Below, piece by piece: positions 1 through 4,941 of a stretch of 5,929 bases of DNA; the first letter of the stretch is position 1; every line of letters starts with the position of its first letter. The DNA is from Dehalococcoidia bacterium. GTDB lineage: Bacteria > Chloroflexota > Dehalococcoidia > Dehalococcoidales > W693. Under the pieces are notes generated by a model, which saw only the letters and a program-made list of their open reading frames with translations, was not told the DNA's origin and did not search any database. The DNA lies in NCBI GenBank assembly GCA_011170385.1, contig DUFE01000038.1, positions 1 through 5,929 on the forward strand, written 5' to 3'. A program made the translations under genes and the position numbers.

Positions 1-1326
1 CGTTTGTAACGCTTCTATATGCAATATCCCGCGCGACCTCGCCCAGGCGTCCAGTTGACTAATACTGCGCTCACCGATGCCACGTTGCGGTGTGTTGATA
101 ACCCGCATCAGACTAACGCTGTCCCCGGGATTCTGGATAAGCCGTAGATAGGCTATTATATCTTTTACCTCGCGCCGCTCGTAGAAACGTGTGCCCGCCA
201 CCAGGCGGTAGGGAGTACCATAGCGGATAAAGGCTTCCTCCAGCACCCGTGACTGGGCGTTGGTGCGGTACATAACAGCACAATCGCTCAAGTGAGCCCG
301 CCCCTTCTCCACCAATCGCTCTATTTCCCTGACTACAATCTGGGCTTCCTCCTGTTCGTTATAAGCTTCTATTACGTTTATCTTCTCACCGATCTCGTTA
401 TCCGTCCATAGCTCCTTGGGCTTGCGCTGCTCGTTAGCCGATATTATCTCCGAAGCCGTCTCTAGTATGGCTTTTGTCGAGCGGTAGTTCTGTTCCAGCA
501 GCACTACCCTGGCTTCTGGGTAGTCTTTTTCGAAGCTCAATATATTACGCAAATCTGCCGACCGCCACGAGTATATCGATTGGTCCGGATCACCGACGAC
601 GCAGATATTGCGATATCTGCCGCCTATTTGCTTTACCAATTGGTACTGCACCATGTTTGTATCCTGAAACTCGTCCACCATAATGTGAAGGTATCTGTTC
701 TGATATTTGTTTAGCGCACCTTCGCTACTGTTAAAAAGCTGCACCGCCTTGAGCAGAAGGTCATCGAAATCCAGCGCATTTCCATGCTCCAGCAATCGCT
801 GGTACTGTTGGTAGATTCTGCCCACTATCTCCTCGTAGTGGCTGGAGCTATGCCCGATGTAGTCTGCAGGCGCCATCATCAGACTCTTGGCATTGCTTAA
901 CGCCGAAAGAATAGCCGCGGGTGCATACTGCTTTGGATCTAGTCCCACTTCTTTGATGGCATTCTTTACCAGGCTCAACTGGTCATCCCGGTCGTAGATA
1001 ACGAAGCTTCTATCAACTCCGATAGCCTTCCCGTCCTGCCGTAAAATACGGGCGCATATGGCATGGAAGGTGCCTATCGCAAGCTCCCTCACCGAACCAG
1101 CCACCAGCTTGTTGAGCCTGTCCTCCATCTCGCGGGCGGCTTTGTTGGTAAAGGTTACCGCCATGATACGATGCGGGCTGACTCCGCACACCTTTATAAG
1201 ATATGCGATACGATGGGTAATTACCCTGGTCTTGCCACTGCCCGGGCCGGCTAATATCAACACCGGACCGTCTATAGCTTCGACAGCTTCCTGCTGTTTG
1301 GGATTTAGCTCTGCCAGAATATCCAT
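1..1326 (-). CDS. pcrA: UvrD/PcrA-family superfamily 1A DNA helicase, N-terminal 442 residues (3' end outside window)
   Basis: ATP-dependent 3'-5' DNA helicase of the UvrD/PcrA/Rep family, acting in nucleotide excision repair and in clearing proteins and recombination intermediates from DNA. The minus-strand frame is open from ATG at 1326-1324 to the left edge. Visible motifs, in order: Q-motif LNPKQQEAV (residues 7-15); Walker A AGPGSGKT (26-33); motif Ia VTFTNKAA; motif Ib GTFHAICARIL; a DFDDLL segment; Walker B/motif II DEFQDT (218-223); motif III GDPDQSIYSWR (245-255); motif IV QNYRS (279-283); YRTNAQSR (353-360); and the FYERREVKDIIAYLRL and NTPQRGIG segments leading into the 2B domain. 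Family members are usually about 650-750 residues, so helicase motifs V and VI lie beyond the edge. The start is firm because an in-frame TAG (1329-1327) immediately precedes the ATG. No frameshift or lost motif is seen. The choice between PcrA, UvrD and Rep cannot be settled from this half; pcrA is used as the usual non-proteobacterial name. The gene is divergent from the pyr operon and functionally unrelated to it. Confidence 0.96.
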   Translation of the reverse strand, partial: MDILAELNPKQQEAVEAIDGPVLILAGPGSGKTRVITHRIAYLIKVCGVSPHRIMAVTFTNKAAREMEDRLNKLVAGSVRELAIGTFHAICARILRQDGKAIGVDRSFVIYDRDDQLSLVKNAIKEVGLDPKQYAPAAILSALSNAKSLMMAPADYIGHSSSHYEEIVGRIYQQYQRLLEHGNALDFDDLLLKAVQLFNSSEGALNKYQNRYLHIMVDEFQDTNMVQYQLVKQIGGRYRNICVVGDPDQSIYSWRSADLRNILSFEKDYPEARVVLLEQNYRSTKAILETASEIISANEQRKPKELWTDNEIGEKINVIEAYNEQEEAQIVVREIERLVEKGRAHLSDCAVMYRTNAQSRVLEEAFIRYGTPYRLVAGTRFYERREVKDIIAYLRLIQNPGDSVSLMRVINTPQRGIGERSISQLDAWARSRGILHIEALQT

Positions 1327-1333
1327 CTATCCT

Positions 1334-1363
1334 ATTATAACATCGGCGATGCACGCCTGAAAA
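1334..1363 (-). promoter_or_regulatory. Predicted sigma-70-type promoter for the helicase gene, possibly giving a leaderless mRNA
   Basis: Reading the minus strand, TTTTCA (1363-1358, four of six matches to TTGACA) is followed after 18 nt by a perfect TATAAT (1339-1334). The last base of the -10 box is only 7 nt from the A of the ATG (1326). Transcription would therefore begin at about 1327-1326, at or one base before the start codon. A purine-rich AGGATAG sits between the -10 box and the ATG, but most of it would fall in the discriminator and not be transcribed. An undetected upstream promoter would change this reading. Confidence 0.6.
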
Positions 1364-1462
1364 ATCACATTGCCTATTGAAATCCACCCCACCACTCTCC
1401 TTTAATTATCTATCCCCACCCGACGCCCTTTTTGTGAATTTTTTAGAAAAGGCGACCGAATA

Positions 1463-1491
1463 TTGATATAACCTCCAAGAAATGCTATAAT
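1463..1491 (+). promoter_or_regulatory. Predicted sigma-70-type promoter of the pyr operon
   Basis: TTGATA (1463-1468, five of six to consensus) and TATAAT (1486-1491, perfect) are separated by 17 nt. A TG dinucleotide at 1483-1484, one base before the -10 box, makes an extended -10. Transcription would start near the A at 1499, giving a leader of about 95 nt before the pyrR ATG. This contains all the attenuator elements annotated downstream. The strength of the promoter fits an operon controlled mainly after initiation, by attenuation. Confidence 0.85.
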
Positions 1492-1508
1492 AGTTTTTAG
1501 TGATTAAG

Positions 1509-1539
1509 CCTTTAAGCTGGTCCCGAGAGGCCGGCAAGG
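1509..1539 (+). promoter_or_regulatory. PyrR-binding leader hairpin (anti-antiterminator)
   Basis: The RNA folds as a lower stem CCTT/AAGG (1509-1512 with 1536-1539), a 5'-side bulge TAA (1513-1515), and an upper stem GCTGG/CCGGC (1516-1520 with 1531-1535, one G-U pair). The loop is TCCCGAGAGG (1521-1530). The layout and the TCC-N-GAGAGG-C core match the PyrR-binding element known from Bacillus pyr leaders (core TCCAGAGAGGCT, with a purine-rich bulge and AAGG closing). In that established mechanism UMP- or UTP-bound PyrR stabilises this hairpin, blocks the antiterminator and lets the terminator form. It lies directly upstream of pyrR, its expected regulator. Confidence 0.92.
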
Positions 1540-1574
1540 GTAGAAAAGTAAGCATCAGTGCACCTCTTGCCGGT
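1530..1574 (+). promoter_or_regulatory. Antiterminator of the pyr leader (mutually exclusive fold)
   Basis: CCGGCAAG (1531-1538) is perfectly complementary to CTTGCCGG (1566-1573). The helix can extend by G1530-T1574, G1539-T1565 and G1540-C1564 to 11 pairs. The 5' arm is the 3' arm of the PyrR-binding hairpin, and the 3' arm overlaps the 5' arm and loop of the terminator. The three structures are therefore mutually exclusive, as in Bacillus pyr attenuators. When PyrR is not bound (low uridine nucleotides, high PRPP), this fold should prevail and allow read-through into the operon. Confidence 0.85.
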
Positions 1575-1594
1575 ATGGGCAGGGGGTGTTTTTT
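1561..1594 (+). terminator. PyrR-controlled intrinsic terminator that also contains the pyrR Shine-Dalgarno
   Basis: CACCTCTTGCC (1561-1571) pairs with GGCAGGGGGTG (1578-1588) over 11 base pairs, two of them G-T, around a 6-nt loop (1572-1577). Six Ts follow (1589-1594), and the next base is the A of the pyrR ATG. The 3' arm contains AGGGGG (1581-1586), the only plausible Shine-Dalgarno for pyrR, with the T-run as its spacer. The same hairpin could therefore end transcription and also mask the ribosome site on any transcript that escapes. The structure is read directly from the sequence; the dual role is inferred. Confidence 0.88.
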
Positions 1595-2155
1595 ATGACC
1601 AAAAAAACCATTATGACCGCCGTAGATATCAGGCGGACACTGGCTCGCATCGCTCATGAAATCATCGAGCGCAACCATTCAATTGAACAACTCGTCCTGG
1701 TGGGAATGCATACCCGAGGCGTTCCGCTGGCACAGCGTCTGGCGGCGGACATAGAGGACTTCGAGGGGGTAAAAGTATCTGTGGGCGCCCTGGACATCAG
1801 CCTGTACCGGGACGACCTGAATTCGCTCACCTCGCAGCCCATTGTTAAGCATACCGGCATTCCAACCGATATCGATGGCAAGTCCGTTATACTGGTCGAT
1901 GATGTCCTCTACACCGGACGTAGCGCCCGCGCTGCCCTCGACGCTCTTTTCGACCTTGGGCGCCCGCATTCGATCCAGCTGGCAGTTCTCGTCGATAGAG
2001 GACACCGCGAGCTACCGATGCGCGCTGACTACGTTGGCAAGAACATGCCCAGCTCACGGCACGAAGAGATAAAGGTCAAACTGATGGAAACCGACAACAG
2101 GGACGAGGTAGCCATCGTAAGCGTGGCTAACCATAAGCCATTGAACGTCAACTGA
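1595..2155 (+). CDS. pyrR: Bifunctional pyr operon attenuator / uracil phosphoribosyltransferase PyrR
   Basis: PyrR binds pyr leader RNA in response to UMP/UTP and usually also has weak uracil phosphoribosyltransferase activity. The 186-residue product matches the family length of about 180 and aligns almost without gaps to Bacillus PyrR. It has an N-terminal IRRTLARIAHEIIERN; a LYRDDL segment; the PRPP-binding motif VILVDDVLYTGRS (residues 98-110, acidic pair D102-D103); and the hallmark LAVLVDRGHRELPMRADYVGKN. H21 and R26 sit where Bacillus has H22 and R27, and the later Arg/Lys cluster is also kept, so RNA binding should be intact. ATG at 1595 is preferred: it lies 8 nt after AGGGGG and gives the family N-terminus. 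An in-frame GTG at 1586 lies inside the terminator stem and has no ribosome site. An ATG at 1613 also lacks one. The gene is first in the operon, so it is subject to its own attenuator. Confidence 0.97.
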   Translation: MTKKTIMTAVDIRRTLARIAHEIIERNHSIEQLVLVGMHTRGVPLAQRLAADIEDFEGVKVSVGALDISLYRDDLNSLTSQPIVKHTGIPTDIDGKSVILVDDVLYTGRSARAALDALFDLGRPHSIQLAVLVDRGHRELPMRADYVGKNMPSSRHEEIKVKLMETDNRDEVAIVSVANHKPLNVN

Positions 2156-2178
2156 AATAGCCAGCATAAGGAGCTGTT

Positions 2179-3609
2179 ATGGCACTGGCAAATAGAAACC
2201 TGGTAACAATAGACGACCTTTCCAACGGGGAAATAGAGTCGCTGTTTTCCCTGGCTGACGATATGCACAACGCTATGGAAAAGCAAATCAACCTTTGCCG
2301 CGGCAAGATTATGGCAAGCCTTTTCTTCGAACCAAGTACCAGAACCAAACTTTCCTTCGAGGCGGCGATGCACAGGCTCGGCGGCAGCGTTATCAGCGTG
2401 GTCGATGTTAAAGCGACCTCGCTGGCTAAGGGCGAAAGCATCGCCGACATGGCGCGCGTTGTCGGCAGCTATGCCGACATTATTGTCGTACGCCACCCTT
2501 GGGAGGGAGCAGCCAGGGTTATAGCAGACTACGCCGGTGTCCCGGTCATTAATGCCGGCGACGGCGGACACGAACATCCTACCCAAACTCTATGCGATCT
2601 CTACGCCCTTAAAAAGGAGAGGCGCACGCTTAAAGGTTTGAGAATCGCCCTCTGGGGAGATCTCAAACACGGCAGAACGGTACATTCGTTAACCTATGCT
2701 CTGGCACGCTTCGGGGCTATCATCCACTTCCGCTCCGGGCCGGGACTTGAGCTGCCGGAATACGTAAAGCGTAAGCTTGAAACGGAGTACACCGGACGCT
2801 TGGAGAGGTATGAAAACATCAGCAATATAATCAAGGACAGTCGTTTTCCCATCGACGCTATATATATCACACCCGGCAGCCCCCACCAGCTGGCAAACAT
2901 ACCCGATGTAAGTATGCAAATCGAACTCGATAAAGGCGTCGAAGCCCTGTATGTCACCCGCCTTCAGATGGAAAGGCTATCCGGTAAAGCTGATGAAGGA
3001 TTGAAAAAAGAGGAATACCCGGTAGTGGATAAAAAATTACTTAAGGGAAAGGAGTTCGCCGAAACGCTGGTGCTTCACCCCCTCCCCCGGGTAGACGAGT
3101 TGGCGCGCGATATAGACGCAGACCCGAGGAGTATGTACTTCAAGCAGGCAGCACTGGGAGTGCCGGTTCGTATGGCGCTAATTGCATTGTTGCTGGGAGC
3201 AAAGAAAGCCCCTGCTGTAGAGGAAGACCGTTCCTTTATCCGTAAAACCGAGTATACGCCGTGTCACTATGTATATGGTATTAAATGCCCCAACCGTAAC
3301 TGCGTTTCACATTACGAGAAGGAAAGTATAAAGCCGGAGTTTACCATCGTATGCCGCCGGCCTCTGATTTTACGCTGCGTATACTGTGAGCATGAGGTCA
3401 GTCCTCCGTTTATAGCCAGTTCAGAGTGGCATGAAGGTAAGTTAATAAACAAGCAATATCACAGCGCCAGCAGCCACTGGGCAAGGAAAATAAAAGCGGA
3501 GAACCTGATTGTCTTCAGTTCGGAGAAGGACGCTGAGGTCCGCGGTTTCAAGCCCAGCCATTATGCCAAAAAGCGTTATCGCATCAGTAAAAAAGAGGTT
3601 GAACTTTAA
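2179..3609 (+). CDS. pyrB: Aspartate carbamoyltransferase catalytic chain fused to a PyrI-like zinc domain and an Ada-like tail
   Basis: Catalyses carbamoyl phosphate + L-aspartate to N-carbamoyl-L-aspartate, the committed step of pyrimidine synthesis. The catalytic part (about 1-341) shows the carbamoyl phosphate site STRT (53-56), active-site loop lysine K84 in TSLAKGES, RHPWEGAAR (105-113), HPTQT (133-137), GDLKHGRTVHSL (160-171), TRLQMERL (260-267, equivalent to the E. coli TRVQKERL aspartate site) and HPLPRVDEL (300-308). Between GDLKHGRTVHSL and TRLQ it is 33 residues longer than E. coli PyrB. The family is normally about 300-315 residues; this protein has 476. After a linker, residues 370-403 read C-P-N-R-N-C-V-S-H (C370, C375) and C-V-Y-C-E (C400, C403), closely matching the E. 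coli PyrI zinc domain CPNSNCISH and CKYCE. The PyrI allosteric domain is not present. The tail (about 416-463) resembles an Ada-type metal domain lacking its cysteines. The ATG at 2179 follows AAGGAG (2168-2173) by 5 nt; the gap from pyrR is 23 nt. Confidence 0.95.
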   Translation: MALANRNLVTIDDLSNGEIESLFSLADDMHNAMEKQINLCRGKIMASLFFEPSTRTKLSFEAAMHRLGGSVISVVDVKATSLAKGESIADMARVVGSYADIIVVRHPWEGAARVIADYAGVPVINAGDGGHEHPTQTLCDLYALKKERRTLKGLRIALWGDLKHGRTVHSLTYALARFGAIIHFRSGPGLELPEYVKRKLETEYTGRLERYENISNIIKDSRFPIDAIYITPGSPHQLANIPDVSMQIELDKGVEALYVTRLQMERLSGKADEGLKKEEYPVVDKKLLKGKEFAETLVLHPLPRVDELARDIDADPRSMYFKQAALGVPVRMALIALLLGAKKAPAVEEDRSFIRKTEYTPCHYVYGIKCPNRNCVSHYEKESIKPEFTIVCRRPLILRCVYCEHEVSPPFIASSEWHEGKLINKQYHSASSHWARKIKAENLIVFSSEKDAEVRGFKPSHYAKKRYRISKKEVEL

Positions 3610-3612
3610 ACT

Positions 3613-4938
3613 ATGAAGCCTGTTCTGATCAAGGGCGGTCGTATTATCGACCCTGACCTCAATACAGATTGCCTTGGCAATCTTTTTATCACCGGTGGCG
3701 TGATCTCAGAGTTGACCGATACTGATTCAGTCACACCCAATGGAAGCTATGAAGTCATCAACGCCGAGGGTATGATAGTCTGCCCTGGATTCGTCGACTT
3801 CCACTGTCATTTACGGCAACCCGGTTTCGAGGAGAAGGAGACTATAGCCAGCGGCAGCCGGGCGGCTGCTAAAGGCGGCTTTACCACAATCTGCTGCATG
3901 CCCAACACCAATCCACCGCTTGATAGCAAGGAAACAATAGATTATGTAAAGTCTATCGCCGCCAGTGAAGGTCATATCCGTGTCCTGCCTATCAGCTGCA
4001 TTACCAGAGGCAGGAAAGGAGAAGAGCTTGCCGATATGGAGGAGCTGGCTGAATCAAACGTTATCGCCTTCAGCGACGATGGTGATACGGTAATGGACTC
4101 AGATCTAATGCGCCGGGCGATGGAGCGCAGCCTTGCCCTTGGTTTGCCTATTTCCGATCACTGCGAGGATAAAAGCATCTCCAGAGGCATAAAAACGCGC
4201 GAAGGTGCCACAGCCGCCGAGGAGAATATCGTCGGCCGTGACATATTACTAGCGCAGCAGACCGGAGCCCACATCCATATCGCCCACATCTCAACCAGGG
4301 GTTCAGTGGAACTTATTCGCCGTGCAAAGGAACAAGGCATCAATATCACCACCGAAGCGACCCCACACCACCTGACCCTGACCCAAGACATTGTCCCCGA
4401 GTACGGTACGATGGCAAAGGTTAATCCTCCTCTGCGCACGCAAAGTGACGTCGCCGCCCTGATTGGAGGTCTTAACGATGGCACTATAGACATCATCGCC
4501 ACCGACCACGCCCCGCACACCGACAAAGATAAACAAAAAGAGTTTGCCGCAGCAGCCCCCGGTATCAGCGGCTTTGAGACAGCGCTTGCCAGCCTGATGG
4601 GGCTAGTGCACAGCGGGCAGATTGAGCTTAAGACATTAATCGCCAAACTCACCAGCGAGCCGGCGAAGATAATCAGCGACAGGTTCGGTAGACTGGGCAC
4701 GATCGAGGTTGGCGTCAGCGCTGATGTCACCGTTTTCGACCCAGATCTTGAGTGGACGGTGAATACAGAATACTTCTTCTCCAAGGGTAAAAACACACCA
4801 CTCAACGGTAAAAAGCTGAAAGGCAAGGTTATAGCTACGATATATAACGGCATAATCGTCTATAGGGACGATTCCTTACTGGTAGGAGAAGTAAAAACGG
4901 GGAGCTTGAGGGGCTGCGCCCCTCAAAAAAGGAGATAG
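3613..4938 (+). CDS. pyrC: Class I dihydroorotase
   Basis: Zinc amidohydrolase that cyclises N-carbamoyl-aspartate to dihydroorotate. At 441 residues it is slightly longer than the roughly 428-residue Bacillus-type enzyme. Signature residues: GFVDFHCHLRQPGFEEKET with zinc ligands H64 and H66 and substrate arginine R68; MPNTNP (96-101); FSDDG (153-157), whose D156 corresponds to the bridging aspartate that class I enzymes use in place of a carboxylated lysine; DHCED with H182; HIAHIST with H224; TPHHL; and ATDHAPH with catalytic D297. The first motif has Cys between the two histidines where Val is commonest. The start is 3 nt after the pyrB stop. The nearest Shine-Dalgarno-like GAGG (3595-3598) is 14 nt upstream, so translation probably depends on coupling to pyrB. 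The last residues, about 423-441, extend past the usual end and include seven codons encoded by a perfect palindrome. Confidence 0.97.
   Translation: MKPVLIKGGRIIDPDLNTDCLGNLFITGGVISELTDTDSVTPNGSYEVINAEGMIVCPGFVDFHCHLRQPGFEEKETIASGSRAAAKGGFTTICCMPNTNPPLDSKETIDYVKSIAASEGHIRVLPISCITRGRKGEELADMEELAESNVIAFSDDGDTVMDSDLMRRAMERSLALGLPISDHCEDKSISRGIKTREGATAAEENIVGRDILLAQQTGAHIHIAHISTRGSVELIRRAKEQGINITTEATPHHLTLTQDIVPEYGTMAKVNPPLRTQSDVAALIGGLNDGTIDIIATDHAPHTDKDKQKEFAAAAPGISGFETALASLMGLVHSGQIELKTLIAKLTSEPAKIISDRFGRLGTIEVGVSADVTVFDPDLEWTVNTEYFFSKGKNTPLNGKKLKGKVIATIYNGIIVYRDDSLLVGEVKTGSLRGCAPQKRR
4906..4926. repeat. Perfect 21-nt hairpin palindrome inside the 3' end of pyrC
   Basis: TTGAGGGGC (4906-4914), a 3-nt loop TGC, and GCCCCTCAA (4918-4926) form a nine-pair stem with no mismatch. 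It covers exactly pyrC codons 432-438 (L-R-G-C-A-P-Q), beyond the conserved enzyme end, and stops 2 nt before the carA ribosome site AAGGAG (4929-4934). It is followed by As, not Ts, on the plus strand, so it is not an intrinsic terminator of the operon. It may be a dispersed palindromic element of REP type inserted at a gene end, or an mRNA processing or stability element. Only one copy is present here, so dispersal cannot be judged. Confidence 0.75.
4929..4934 (+). promoter_or_regulatory. Ribosome binding site that fixes the carA TTG start
   Basis: AAGGAG overlaps the last codons of pyrC and lies 7 nt before TTG at 4942. The carA frame is the same as the pyrC frame, with the pyrC stop TAG at 4936-4938 only one codon before the TTG. 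No earlier start is possible, and no in-frame ATG occurs until well inside the conserved N-terminal domain. Confidence 0.85.
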
Positions 4939-4941
4939 AAC

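Noticed and set aside
1..1326. Possible frameshift in the helicase gene
   Set aside because: Walker A, DEFQDT, GDPDQSIYSWR, QNYRS and YRTNAQSR all fall in the frame set by the ATG at 1326, with no internal stop, so the frame is continuous.
1013..1387. Minus-strand frame of 124 codons overlapping the helicase start in another frame
   Set aside because: The overlapping frame contains all helicase motifs from the Q-motif onward, while this one encodes nothing recognisable.
1424..1454. Imperfect inverted repeat CGCC-C-TTTT / AAAAGGCG just upstream of the pyr -35 box
   Set aside because: It has a bulged base and a long AT-rich loop of 14 nt and no T-run after it on either strand. It may be an AT-rich upstream element, but nothing supports an operator or terminator.
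1586..1594. GTG at 1586 as the pyrR start
   Set aside because: It lies within the terminator stem, has no upstream Shine-Dalgarno, and would add M-F-F encoded mainly by the terminator T-run. ATG at 1595 gives the family-typical N-terminus.
2029..2586. Minus-strand frame of 185 codons across the pyrR/pyrB junction
   Set aside because: It is antisense to two clear genes, shows no family motif and has no promoter or ribosome site context; a shadow frame.
4158..4853. Open minus-strand frame of 231 codons inside pyrC
   Set aside because: It lies wholly antisense to a well-conserved dihydroorotase, has no recognisable domain, and its hydrophobic, Ser-rich composition is typical of reverse-strand shadow frames.
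4906..4930. Palindrome at the end of pyrC as a transcription terminator
   Set aside because: It is followed by six As, not Ts, on the plus strand, and on the minus strand there is no T-run after the stem. carA follows with a good ribosome site 7 nt before its start, so termination here would split an evident operon.
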